From positions 3,100,001-3,164,000 of the forward strand of contig NZ_JARUBH010000009.1 in assembly GCF_029626105.1 (NCBI RefSeq): DNA of 64,000 bases. The letters run 5' to 3'. Of this stretch, positions 53,368-61,557 are shown one piece after another (within the stretch, counting starts at the first letter, position 1; each line of letters opens with the position of its first letter). A program made the position numbers and the translations under genes. The DNA comes from Solwaraspora sp. WMMD792. Its GTDB lineage: Bacteria > Actinomycetota > Actinomycetes > Mycobacteriales > Micromonosporaceae. The notes beneath the pieces were generated by a model. The model worked only from the letters and a program-made list of their open reading frames with translations. It made no database searches and was not told the DNA's origin.

Positions 53368-53883
53368 GTGACACGTGCTGAAGGACCGGCGACCACGGAC
53401 GACTTTCGCCTACTGCTCGGGCACTTCCCCACCGGCGTCGTCGCAGTCACCGCCATCCACGCCACCCGCCCCGTCGGACTGGTCGTCGGTTCCTTCTTCT
53501 CCATCTCACTGCGGCCACCCCTCATCGGCTTCGGCATCAACAACACCTCCACCAGTTGGCCGCTGATCAGTGCGGGCCGCACTTTCTGCGTCAACGTCCT
53601 CGCCGCCGATCAGGACCACGTCAGCCGGGCACTGGCTGCCACCGGGCCCGACAAGTTCACCGACCTGAGCTGGCACGCGTCCGAGGCCGGCTCCCCCGTC
53701 ATCGACGGTTCCCTCGCCTACCTCGACTGTGACCTCCACGCCAGCCACAACGCCGGGGACCACCTGCTGATCATCGGTCTCGTACGCCGTTTCCGTCATC
53801 TGCGCAGCGCCGCACCGCTGGTATTCTTCCGCCGCGGATACTGGTCGCTGAGCAGCACGCCGGACTCCACACAAAGCACGTAG
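53368..53883 (+). CDS. Flavin reductase-like FMN-binding protein
   Basis: A 171-residue split-barrel flavin reductase: FRLLLGHFPTGVVAVTAI, GLVVGSFFSISLRPPLIGFGINNTSTSWPLI, FCVNVLAADQ and HLLIIGLVR. The family supplies reduced flavin to two-component monooxygenases, here most likely the enzyme at 51627. GTG after AAGGAG. It is the last gene of the island operon. Confidence 0.9.
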   Translation: MTRAEGPATTDDFRLLLGHFPTGVVAVTAIHATRPVGLVVGSFFSISLRPPLIGFGINNTSTSWPLISAGRTFCVNVLAADQDHVSRALAATGPDKFTDLSWHASEAGSPVIDGSLAYLDCDLHASHNAGDHLLIIGLVRRFRHLRSAAPLVFFRRGYWSLSSTPDSTQST

Positions 53884-53904
53884 GGAGCCCGGCCACCCGG
53901 CTCC
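53884..53904 (+). terminator. Hairpin ending the right island operon
   Basis: GGAGCCCGG and CCGGCTCC pair with a single bulged C and a 4-nt loop, directly after the flavin reductase stop. Confidence 0.5.
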
Positions 53905-53985
53905 TTACGGAGATCTGCAGGACGTGGTCGCAGCGGATGAAGCGGAGGATGCCGTGACCGACGCCGTAGGGCAATCCCCCCAAGG

Positions 53986-54333
53986 GTGCTGGCGGTCTCG
54001 TGGGGTCGGATGGAGGTCGAAGGCCTTGGGACCGGCAAGGACTTCATGCTCCACCCGGGCGGCGGCAGGCCCTGGGACTGGTCCGAGCCCGGAACCCGGC
54101 ACAGCCCGGGGATTCAACCCGAGGACGTCGAGGAGCTGCTGCGCCACGGCGCGACCGCGATCGTGCTGTCACGCGGCATGCAGCTCCAGCTCCAGGTCGA
54201 CCCACGCACCCTCGAACACCTCGACCGGCACGGCATCACGCCGTACATCGCCGAGACGACGCAAGCCGTGGAGCGCTACAACGAACTGGTCGCGACCCAG
54301 CCGGTGGGCGGCCTGTTCCACTCGACCTGCTGA
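53986..54333 (+). CDS. Mth938-like domain protein
   Basis: A 115-residue protein: SWGRMEVEGLGTGKDFMLHPGGGRPWDWSEPGTRHSPGIQPEDVEELL, then VVLSRGMQLQLQV-like IVLSRGMQLQLQV, ITPYIAETTQAVERYNEL and the end VGGLFHSTC. This matches the MTH938/NDUFAF3-like family, whose biochemical role in bacteria is unknown. The GTG at 53986 is the only start in frame that keeps the SWGRMEVEG opening. Confidence 0.82.
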   Translation: MLAVSWGRMEVEGLGTGKDFMLHPGGGRPWDWSEPGTRHSPGIQPEDVEELLRHGATAIVLSRGMQLQLQVDPRTLEHLDRHGITPYIAETTQAVERYNELVATQPVGGLFHSTC

Positions 54334-54370
54334 CCAACGACGGGGCGAGAACCCGGCCGGGCGTGATCCA

Positions 54371-54694
54371 CTACGCGCCATCGACCCGACACGCCGACGC
54401 CATGTCAGACCACGCGCATCCGATCGGCCACCGACAGATGGAGCCATCACGCAGAAGTGCCAGCACCGCTTTCGCGGTCGTCCCTTCGGCCTTCTCGTCC
54501 GCGTCCCGGGCTGCCCGCCTGGCGTCCAGAGCCACAGAAACCGGTTCGATGCCCAACAGCAACGCGATCGCTTCCCGAGCCATCGCAGCGACCTGGTCTA
54601 GTCGCCGGGCCTGGGTGTGCACGCCCTTGAGTTCAGGCACGCTGATGGCCCACCAGTTGCCGACCCGTCGGCAGACCACGGAGTAGGTCGTCAC
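54371..54694 (-). pseudogene. HicB-like antitoxin with damaged C terminus
   Basis: Residues 1-75 (TTYSVVCRRVGNWWAISVPELKGVHTQARRLDQVAAMAREAIALLLG) are the HicB-type antitoxin fold. After LLRDG the frame changes to a Trp/Cys-rich tail that fits nothing. A neighbouring frame reads LSVADRMRVV and stops, resembling the start of the expected helix-turn-helix. A frameshift near 54440 is therefore likely. No HicA toxin gene is adjacent. The GTG at 54694 has AAGGA upstream. Confidence 0.6.
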
Positions 54695-54827
54695 TTCCAC
54701 CAGTCCTTCTGACCGCCATACCGAAAGACTAAACACCAACTCGGATCACCGCTGCGTCCTGTCATCCAAGTCCTGCGGCGACTGCCTGAGATCAGCAAAT
54801 CGATCCGTGCGGCTACTGTTACTCGCC

Positions 54828-55748
54828 GTGGACCATGTCGAGGTCGAGGTCACCGCGGAGCTGGTCCGGTGTCTGCTCCGCGATCAGTGTCCCGACCTCG
54901 CCGACCGGCCGGTCCGGCTGGGCGCGCGCGGCTGGGACAACCAGATGTGGCGCCTCGGTGAGGATCTCGCCGTCCGGCTGCCCGGGGCGACCGGGTCGGC
55001 GGACGCGCTGCTGGTCAAGGAGTACGCCTGGCTGCCCGCGCTGGCACCGTATCTGCCGCTGCCGGTCCCCGTACCGCAGCGCCTCGGCGAGCCGTCCGTG
55101 CGGTTCCCCCGACCCTGGCTCGTCACCACCTGGGTCCCGGGTACCCCCGCCGACCGCGCCCCGGTCACCCGCGCCCGCGCGGCAGCTGAATCCCTGGCAG
55201 CGTTCCTGACCGCGCTGCACCGACCCGCTCCCAACAACGCACCCACAGGCAGCGGCAGCGGCCGGGGCGGGCCGTTGACCGACCACACCGCCCAGTTCAC
55301 TCGCGGCCTCGCCGAAGTCACCGCACGCGGGCTGATCGACGACCCGGACGCCGTCCACGCTGTATGGCAGGACGCGGTCACCGCACCTGGATGGACGGGA
55401 CCAGCGGTGTGGCTGCACGCCGACCTGCATCCGGCCAACGTCCTGACCGCCGACGGCACCATCTGCGGCGTCATCGACTTCGGGGACCTCTGCATGGGCG
55501 ACCCGGCGTACGACCTCGCCGCCGGGTGGATCCTGCTCCCGGACGACAGCATCGACCACTTCTACGCGGCGTACCAGCCGGCCCCCGACGCCGCCACCAT
55601 GCGCCGCGCCCGTGGCTGGGCGATGGCCCGCGCCCTCGGCGGCGTCCTGATCGGCGACGCCGGGGTCCATGGTCGCCCTGGCGGCAAGCCGACCTGGGGT
55701 CCACCGGCGCACGCCGCGCTGCGACGTCTCATCGCCACGATCGACTGA
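54828..55748 (+). CDS. Aminoglycoside phosphotransferase-family kinase
   Basis: A 306-residue APH-fold protein: catalytic loop VWLHADLHPANVL (HxDxxxxN) and DFGD in GVIDFGDLCMGDPAYDLA. The N-terminal RLGARGWDNQMWRLGEDLAVRLP is the nucleotide-binding part. Substrate unknown; such proteins phosphorylate antibiotics or small alcohols. The GTG at 54828 is chosen because TACTGT lies 8 nt upstream, consistent with leaderless translation. It converges on another kinase. Confidence 0.85.
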   Translation: MDHVEVEVTAELVRCLLRDQCPDLADRPVRLGARGWDNQMWRLGEDLAVRLPGATGSADALLVKEYAWLPALAPYLPLPVPVPQRLGEPSVRFPRPWLVTTWVPGTPADRAPVTRARAAAESLAAFLTALHRPAPNNAPTGSGSGRGGPLTDHTAQFTRGLAEVTARGLIDDPDAVHAVWQDAVTAPGWTGPAVWLHADLHPANVLTADGTICGVIDFGDLCMGDPAYDLAAGWILLPDDSIDHFYAAYQPAPDAATMRRARGWAMARALGGVLIGDAGVHGRPGGKPTWGPPAHAALRRLIATID

Positions 55749-55755
55749 CCGCAGG

Positions 55756-56730
55756 TCAGTCCTGGCGCAGCAGGGCGTGCGCGATGGCGCGATCCGGCGC
55801 GCTGTGCCATGCCGGGCCGCCGGCTCCGGACTCCCAGAGCAGGTTCTGCAGTACGCGGCCGAGCGTCCAGCCGATCGCCCGTTCCCGGTCGACGCCCAGC
55901 ACCTCGGTCATCAGGTCGAAGCGCCGCCGGACCGCACGCGGCACGTCGCCAGTGGCGACCACGTCGTCCCACCGGTTGTGCAGGGCGGGAAGCAGCTCGA
56001 ACGCAGGGTCTCCGGCGAGTGGTTTCGGGTCGATCGCCAGCCACGGCTCCCGAGCGCCGGACACGGTCGAATCGGACCTGGCCGAGTCGGCCCGGGACGC
56101 GAGGACGTTGTCGTAGTGCAGATCCCAGTGCAGCAGTCGGTCACCGGCCTCCGGCAGCAACTCCCGGACGGCTGCCGCGCACCGCCGGACCAGCGGACGG
56201 TCGGCGGCGGGTAGCCATACCAGCGCCTGTGGCACCCGGTCGAGCATCCCGGCGGCCACATCGGCGAGGCGGCGTACGTCGGGCGGGGCGGCCACCGAGG
56301 TCAGCCGGGCGAGCAGCTGGCTGAGGATGCGCAGCGCGGCCAGGTCGTCGGGGACGACTGCCAGGGTACGGTCGGCGTCGAGCCGTTCCAGCAGCATCGT
56401 GCCAGAGTGCCCGTCGTGCCGCAGGAGGCGTACCGCGCCGTCGCCGCGCCAGGCCCGCAGCGCCGCCGGCTCACCGACGGTCTCCTCGTCGATCGGCTGC
56501 ACCTTCAGCATCGCCGGTGACCCGTCGGCCTGCGTGACGGGCAGCACCAGGGCGATCGCTCCCCAGCTCGGCGGCCCGTCGCGACGCAGCCCCCAGCTGT
56601 CCATGAGGGCCGCAGTCAGCTGCGGCAGCGCCGCGATCCAGGCGCGGCCGGCGTCGCCGAAGTACCTAGTGTGGGATGCCGCCAGCTCCGTCGGGATTTC
56701 CAGGCCAGCGCCGCCGGCGGTCACGCTCAC
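55756..56730 (-). CDS. APH(6)/hydroxyurea-type phosphotransferase
   Basis: A 324-residue kinase of the streptomycin 6-phosphotransferase/hydroxyurea-resistance family: ALVLPVTQADGSPAMLKVQ, RLLRHDGHSGTMLLERL, catalytic LLHWDLHYDNVLAS and EPWLAIDPKPLAGDPAFELLPALHNRW. The family includes true resistance enzymes, but many members are untested. The stop is 7 nt from the convergent kinase stop. Confidence 0.87.
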   Translation of the reverse strand: MSVTAGGAGLEIPTELAASHTRYFGDAGRAWIAALPQLTAALMDSWGLRRDGPPSWGAIALVLPVTQADGSPAMLKVQPIDEETVGEPAALRAWRGDGAVRLLRHDGHSGTMLLERLDADRTLAVVPDDLAALRILSQLLARLTSVAAPPDVRRLADVAAGMLDRVPQALVWLPAADRPLVRRCAAAVRELLPEAGDRLLHWDLHYDNVLASRADSARSDSTVSGAREPWLAIDPKPLAGDPAFELLPALHNRWDDVVATGDVPRAVRRRFDLMTEVLGVDRERAIGWTLGRVLQNLLWESGAGGPAWHSAPDRAIAHALLRQD

Positions 56731-56736
56731 CGCCGG

Positions 56737-56934
56737 TCAGCTGGGGTCGACGGCCTTGATGGTGGTGAGGAAGCCGGTCCAGGCAGCCGGGTCGAAGGCG
56801 AGCGCTGGGCCGCCGCGGTCCTTGGAGTCGCGTACGCCGATAGTGTCGGCACTGAGGCGGACCTCGACGCAGGCGGCGTTGTTCGCGCTGCGGGAGGACG
56901 TGAACCAGCCGCGTGCGGGGGTGTGCTCGGTCAT
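56737..56934 (-). CDS. DUF397 protein
   Basis: A 65-residue DUF397 protein: ARGWFTSSRSANNAACVEVRLSADTIGVRDSKDRGGPALAFDPAAWTGFL. Such small proteins pair with XRE/DUF5753 regulators (WhiJ/BldB-like systems) in actinobacteria. Its ATG overlaps the regulator stop (ATGA). Confidence 0.93.
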   Translation of the reverse strand: MTEHTPARGWFTSSRSANNAACVEVRLSADTIGVRDSKDRGGPALAFDPAAWTGFLTTIKAVDPS

Positions 56935-57827
56935 GTCATCTCCTGGGCCACCTGGCGGATCAGGGCGAGGGACTCGTCGAAGCTTAACGCCCGCTCCAGC
57001 GTCTCACCGAAGGTGATCGTGTAGTCGGCGACCCGGGTGGACTGGTCGATGATGTCGCTGGAGGTGAGGACCTCCTGCCAGACCAGGTCCGGCACCCGGG
57101 TCGACGGGAACGACAGAATCTGGAACGGCGCACCGAGCGCCGGGTAGGCACCTGCCGAGTACGGAACGATGTGGATCTGGAACTGCTCCGGGTGCCGGGT
57201 CATCAGGTCGGCCAGGTGGGCGAGCTGGGCGCGCATCACCGCCGGGCCGCCGACCTGCTGGCGGATCGCACCCTCGCCAAAGATCGCGGTGATCCGCAGC
57301 GGCGGGTCCTCGGCGAGCCGGCGTTGGCGGGCCAGTCGTACCTCGATGCGCTGTTCGGTCTCGGTGAGCCGGACGTAGGTGTTGCCGCCACGCAGGATCG
57401 CGCGGGCGTACGCCTCGGTCTGCAACAGGCCGTCAATCAGTTCGCTCTGGTAGGTGCGGACGTGGTCGGCACCGGCCTCGTAGCCGAGGAAGCGCAGGAA
57501 CTCGGCGGGAAAGAGCTGCTTGTACGTGTGCCACCAGGCGCGGGCCATCGCACCGACCCGCAGCGCCTCCAGCTCGGTGGCCTCCTGGTCGTCGATCTCG
57601 TAGATCTTGACGAGCTGGGCGAGTCGGTCGGCGGGGAGTTTGACCTTGCCGATCTCCACTCCGGAGACGTACGCCTGGGTGATGCCGCTGCTGCGGCCGA
57701 CGCCGACGGCGGTCATGCCGAGCTCTTCGCGGCGCTCGCGGAGCCGGATGCCGAGCTCCATGGCCTGCACGGTCGGCGACATTGCGGGGTTGGCGGGTGC
57801 CTTGCGGGTCCTCGGTGCACGTGCCAT
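56931..57827 (-). CDS. XRE-family regulator with DUF5753 domain
   Basis: A 298-residue protein. Residues about 20-80 are the HTH (LGIRLRERREELGMTAVGVGRSSGITQAYVSGVEIGKVKLP). The rest is DUF5753 (RTYQSELIDGLLQTEAYARAI, HPEQFQIHIVPYSAGAYPALGAPFQILSFP). It regulates developmental or metabolic genes together with its DUF397 partner. ATG at 57827 after AGGGAGG. Confidence 0.93.
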   Translation of the reverse strand: MARAPRTRKAPANPAMSPTVQAMELGIRLRERREELGMTAVGVGRSSGITQAYVSGVEIGKVKLPADRLAQLVKIYEIDDQEATELEALRVGAMARAWWHTYKQLFPAEFLRFLGYEAGADHVRTYQSELIDGLLQTEAYARAILRGGNTYVRLTETEQRIEVRLARQRRLAEDPPLRITAIFGEGAIRQQVGGPAVMRAQLAHLADLMTRHPEQFQIHIVPYSAGAYPALGAPFQILSFPSTRVPDLVWQEVLTSSDIIDQSTRVADYTITFGETLERALSFDESLALIRQVAQEMT

Positions 57828-57966
57828 CGGTGGCCTCCCTCGCGATTGGATGGTGACCACGACATCACACCAGGTGATCATGAACAACACAAGGGGTTGA
57901 TATAAGCGCGTTTTAGCGCGATGCTTCGTTCACCGCAGCATCCAAACAATGATCATGGAGGACACA
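57828..57966. promoter_or_regulatory. Divergent promoter of the XRE/DUF397 pair and a small gene
   Basis: An AT-richer 139-nt region with AGCGCG repeated around TTTT (57905-57920) and CACC-AGG-TGATCATG elements. It is the likely binding region of the XRE protein. GGAGG lies 6 nt before the GTG at 57967. Confidence 0.4.
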
Positions 57967-58293
57967 GTGGCCGGACAACTGGCGTGGGTGGACGGTGAGC
58001 AGCGTGAACGGTACGGATTCTCGCTGTGCCGGGTGTTCGACCCCGGCGGCGCGGACGAACGCTACGACCTGCTCGGCGTCATCGAGGTCCCGTTCGACCA
58101 GCGCCACCCGGAGCGCGTCGCTGACCAGCTTCACCCGTGGGCCGTCGCCACCCTGCGGGCCGGCGGGTACGGCTTCGGCCACTACCTCGCCGAGCTGACC
58201 GGCCTCGACGAGAACGGCGAACCGTGGCACCACATCCGCAACGAGAACATCAGCTGGTCCGGCACCACCGTGCTGGTGCCCGCCGCCGACTGA
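57967..58293 (+). CDS. Small protein of unknown function, divergent from the XRE regulator
   Basis: A 108-residue soluble protein: QLAWVDGEQRERYGFSLCRVFDPGGADERYDLLGVIEVPFDQRHPERVADQLHPWAVATLRAGGYGFGHYLAELTGLDENGEPWHHI. I do not recognise a family. The GTG at 57967 is chosen over upstream ATGs because GGAGG is placed 6 nt before it. It may be a target of the XRE/DUF397 pair. Confidence 0.65.
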   Translation: MAGQLAWVDGEQRERYGFSLCRVFDPGGADERYDLLGVIEVPFDQRHPERVADQLHPWAVATLRAGGYGFGHYLAELTGLDENGEPWHHIRNENISWSGTTVLVPAAD

Positions 58294-58444
58294 CCCCCAC
58301 GCTGCAGTGGCGACGCAACCCTCTGCCTGACGGACGGCAGCGGGATACTGGAGTCCGACCAAGGAATTCGCCCGGTCGACGCCGATCCCGGGCATGATGA
58401 GCCGGGTCAGCCTCCGGTGCGTCGGGAGTGGGGTTAGGCGCCGG

Positions 58445-58789
58445 TCAGGACTCGCCGCGTCGGGCGCGGACCGCCGCGAGCGCCTCGGCGAGGATCGCCT
58501 CGGCGTCGGCGTCGCTGCGGCGCTCCTTCACGTACGCCAGGTGCGACTTGTACGGCTCGGTCCGCGGCCGGGCCGGCGGATTGTGCCGGTCCTGCCCGGC
58601 GGGCAGCCCACAGCGCGGGCACTCCCAGGTTTCCGGAGCCGCCGCGTCGACGGCGAGGCTGATCTCCACCGCGTGTCCGTTGGCGCACCAGTAAGTGGTC
58701 TGCCGGCGCGGTGCGGGTTCGGCCCGCTCGGTGGGCCGGGCCGGGCTGGCACCGATCCGGCTGCCCCGGATCGTGTTGGCACTCGCCAT
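58445..58789 (-). CDS. rbpA: RNA polymerase-binding protein RbpA
   Basis: A 114-residue RbpA: NTIRGSRIGASPARPTERAEPAPRRQTTYWCANGHAVEI, ETWECPRCGLPAGQDRHNPPARPRTEPYKSHLAYVKERRSDADAEAILAEALAAVR. It binds the primary sigma factor and stabilises open complexes. The zinc-type cysteines (WCANGH, CPRC) are present. It marks return to core chromosome genes. Confidence 0.96.
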   Translation of the reverse strand: MASANTIRGSRIGASPARPTERAEPAPRRQTTYWCANGHAVEISLAVDAAAPETWECPRCGLPAGQDRHNPPARPRTEPYKSHLAYVKERRSDADAEAILAEALAAVRARRGES

Positions 58790-58877
58790 GTTGTCGCTCC
58801 TGTCGTCGGGGAGGAGGTGTCACCACGGCACGAGGCGGTGGTGCGACGCCGGTGAAGCGGGCGTACCGAAAAAGAAT

Positions 58878-58903
58878 GCGCGGCCCGAATCAACGGGCCG
58901 CGC
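58878..58903 (-). terminator. Intrinsic terminator of secG
   Basis: On the minus strand GCGCGGCCCG-TTGATT-CGGGCCGCGC is followed by ATTCTTTTTC, 27 nt after the secG stop. It separates secG from rbpA transcription. Confidence 0.85.
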
Positions 58904-58929
58904 GAAATCTTACGACGGAAAGCGACGGA

Positions 58930-59190
58930 TCACACACCCGCACTCATCGCGACCTTCAGCCACAGGCCGAGGCCGACGATGCAGGCGAACCACACGATGC
59001 CGGTCAGCACGGTGTAGCGGTCGAGGTTCTTCTCGGCCACCGAGGATCCGGCCAGGCTGGTGCTCACGCCACCGCCGAACATGCTGGACATGCCGCCGCC
59101 CTTGCCCTTGTGCAGCAGGATCAGCATGGTGAGCATGACGCTCGTGATCACCAGCAAGACGATCAATACGTAGGCGAACTCGATCGGCAT
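58930..59190 (-). CDS. secG: Preprotein translocase subunit SecG
   Basis: An 86-residue SecG with two hydrophobic helices (FAYVLIVLLVITSVMLTMLILL and LTGIVWFACIVGLGLWLKV) and the conserved loop HKGKGGGMSSMFGGG between them. It assists SecYE translocation. In many actinobacteria tpiA lies immediately upstream; here a VKOR-like gene on the other strand is found instead. Confidence 0.95.
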   Translation of the reverse strand: MPIEFAYVLIVLLVITSVMLTMLILLHKGKGGGMSSMFGGGVSTSLAGSSVAEKNLDRYTVLTGIVWFACIVGLGLWLKVAMSAGV

Positions 59191-59374
59191 GGCAGTGGTC
59201 AGTCCTCTCATCACGGTCGCCGGCTCGCGAAGCGGGGCGAACCGGACAAACCCGAGTGGGCCGACACCCGGGCCACCCCAGGATAGCGGGCCGGCTCGAT
59301 CCATGCCGACCGGCTCCGACGGTCTCCGCGACCACCCACCCGTGTGGTCGGCAGGAAGGAGGGTAGCCGACCGG

Positions 59375-59950
59375 ATGAGACGACAGGGACAGCCCGCCGA
59401 GCGGCTCCGGGGACGCCCCATCGGCATCGGCCGGACGTCGGACCGGGCAGCCGAACGGGTCAGCGACGAGCTGCGCCTGGCCGACACGCCGACGCTGCGT
59501 CGACGACGGTGGTCCGCCGGGCTGACGCTGCTGGCGGCCGGCGCCTACGCGGTGGTCGCGACCTACCAGTACGGCCTGGTGCGGCACCTGTCGGAGCCGG
59601 CGCTGCCCTGGCTGGACGCCGACCGGGTGGACGCCAGCGGCGAGGCGTACGCCGCCGGACACACCCCGGACACCGCGCTCGCGCTGGCCAACGCCGGCGT
59701 CACCCTCGCCCTGATCGGGACGGGCGACGCCGACCGGGCGACCCGCCAGCCGTGGCGGCCGCTGCTCGCTGCCGGCAAGGCGGCCGGTGACGCGGCCGCC
59801 GGGGCCTGGCTGTTCGCCGAGCAGCTCAGCCGGCACCGCCGGATCTGCGGCTGGTGCACCCTGGCCGCCGCCACCACGGTCGTGGCGGCGGCGCTCACCG
59901 TGCCGGAAGCCACCCGGGCGTGGCGCCACCTCCGTGGTCGCCCGGCATGA
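59375..59950 (+). CDS. Vitamin K epoxide reductase (VKOR)-like membrane protein
   Basis: A 191-residue protein. After a basic N terminus it has hydrophobic segments at about 48-70 (WSAGLTLLAAGAYAVVATYQYG), 105-120 and 160-180. The VKOR active-site CxxC is in RRICGWCTLAAATTVVAAALTVPEA. VKOR proteins reoxidise DsbA-type enzymes with quinone. The YQYGLVRHLSEPALPWLDADRVDASGEAY segment is typical of the actinobacterial subgroup. Its stop overlaps the next gene (ATGA). Confidence 0.75.
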   Translation: MRRQGQPAERLRGRPIGIGRTSDRAAERVSDELRLADTPTLRRRRWSAGLTLLAAGAYAVVATYQYGLVRHLSEPALPWLDADRVDASGEAYAAGHTPDTALALANAGVTLALIGTGDADRATRQPWRPLLAAGKAAGDAAAGAWLFAEQLSRHRRICGWCTLAAATTVVAAALTVPEATRAWRHLRGRPA

Positions 59951-61557
59951 CGGCCCGGCAGCGGCGTACCCGCCGGGTCGTGGTGGTCGGTGGCGGCCAC
60001 AACGGCCTGGTCGCCGCCTGCTACCTGGCCCGTAGCGGCTGGCAGACGCAGGTGCTGGAGCAGTCCGACAAGCTGGGCGGCGGCGCCCGGACCGAGGAAC
60101 TGCTGCCGGGCCACCGCTTCAACACCCACTCCGCCGCGCACAACATCATCAACGCCACCGGTATCGTCGAGGACCTGCGGCTGCGGGACGCCGGGCTGGT
60201 CTACCGCGAGATGGACCCGTTCTCCATCGCGGCGTTCCGCGACGGCACGATCGTCCGGTTCCACCGCAGCGTCGCGGCCACCGTCGAGTCGATCGCCGAG
60301 GTCGACCGGCGTGCCGCGCGGCGGTACGCGGCCTGGATGCGCCAGGCGTGGCCGGTCGTCACCGCGATGCGGACCATGCTGGACCCCGGCACCAGCACGA
60401 TGCAGCGTCTGCGGCGGATGCCGGGCCTGGTCGCGGCAGGTGGCCGGGCGGTGGCCCGCAACGGCGGGCCGATCGGGCTGGCCCGGACCCTACTGGCGCC
60501 GTACGGGCGGGTGCTGCGGGAACGGTTCGACACCGAGCTGGTCCGGGCACCAGTGGCGGCGTTCGCCGCGCACGCCTCCGCGTCACCGCAGCAGGTCGGC
60601 GGGGCCACCTTCGCGTTGTGGCAGGCGTTCTACCACCAGGTCGGGCAGTGGCATCCGGTCGGCGGGTCGCAGGCGTTGACCGACGCGCTCGCCACCCGGC
60701 TGGCCAGCTACGGCGGCAGTTGGCGGGTGAACGCGCCGGTGGCCCGGATCCGGCGCACCGGTACCGGCACCGACCGGGTCACCGGGGTCGAGTTGGCCGA
60801 CGGTACGCGGATCACCGCCGACGCCGTCCTCACCGCCATCGACCCACGCAGCGCGCTGCTCGACCTGCTGGATCCGCCGCTGACCGGCCCGGTTGCCGAC
60901 CGGCTGCGGGCCGCCGGGCGCGGCAACGCCGTACAGAGCCTGGTGCTGCTGGCCACCACCGGGTTGCCCGGCTACCCGCAGGCCCGGCCCGGCGACTGGA
61001 ACGGATTGCAGTCGTACGTGGACAGCCTTGACTCGCTGTCCGCCGGGTTCGCCCAGGCCGAAGCCGGTCATCTGCCGGACGACCCGGTGCCGACGTACGC
61101 GTTCACGCCGACCGCGCTCGACGACAGCCTCGCCCCGCCCGGCCGGCACACCGTCTACCTGGCCTGCCCCTGCGCTCCGTACGAGGTGCGGGGCGGATGG
61201 GACGCCGCCCGGGAGGAGTTCGCCGACCGGATGATCGCCACCGTCGAGGCCCGGGCACCCGGGTTCGCCGCCAGTGTCGTCGACCGGGTGACGCACACCC
61301 CGGCCGACATGGCCCGGCAACTGCGCTGGCCGGGCGCGCACCCGATGCACCTGGACATCAGCCTGGACCAGCTGGCGATGCTGCGCCCGACGCCGGACCT
61401 GGCCGGCCACCGCACCCCGCTGCCCGGGCTGGTGGTGTCCGGGGCGGGCACCGCACCGGTCGGCGGCATCGCCGGCCTGCCCGGCCGCGACGCGGCGTAC
61501 GCGCTGATCACCCGGCCGCCCGCGCGGGGCGGGCCCGCCGGCCGCCGATGGCCGTGA
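59947..61557 (+). CDS. Phytoene desaturase-like NAD(P)/FAD oxidoreductase
   Basis: A 536-residue flavoprotein of the phytoene dehydrogenase/COG1233 family. The dinucleotide fold is VVVVGGGHNGLVAACYLARSGWQTQVLEQSDKLGGGA, and the C-terminal FAD segment is GLVVSGAGTAPVGGIAGLPGRDAAYALI. It lacks neighbours of a carotenoid cluster. Its 3' end overlaps the convergent flavoprotein gene at 61508 by 50 nt. Confidence 0.88.
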   Translation: MTARQRRTRRVVVVGGGHNGLVAACYLARSGWQTQVLEQSDKLGGGARTEELLPGHRFNTHSAAHNIINATGIVEDLRLRDAGLVYREMDPFSIAAFRDGTIVRFHRSVAATVESIAEVDRRAARRYAAWMRQAWPVVTAMRTMLDPGTSTMQRLRRMPGLVAAGGRAVARNGGPIGLARTLLAPYGRVLRERFDTELVRAPVAAFAAHASASPQQVGGATFALWQAFYHQVGQWHPVGGSQALTDALATRLASYGGSWRVNAPVARIRRTGTGTDRVTGVELADGTRITADAVLTAIDPRSALLDLLDPPLTGPVADRLRAAGRGNAVQSLVLLATTGLPGYPQARPGDWNGLQSYVDSLDSLSAGFAQAEAGHLPDDPVPTYAFTPTALDDSLAPPGRHTVYLACPCAPYEVRGGWDAAREEFADRMIATVEARAPGFAASVVDRVTHTPADMARQLRWPGAHPMHLDISLDQLAMLRPTPDLAGHRTPLPGLVVSGAGTAPVGGIAGLPGRDAAYALITRPPARGGPAGRRWP

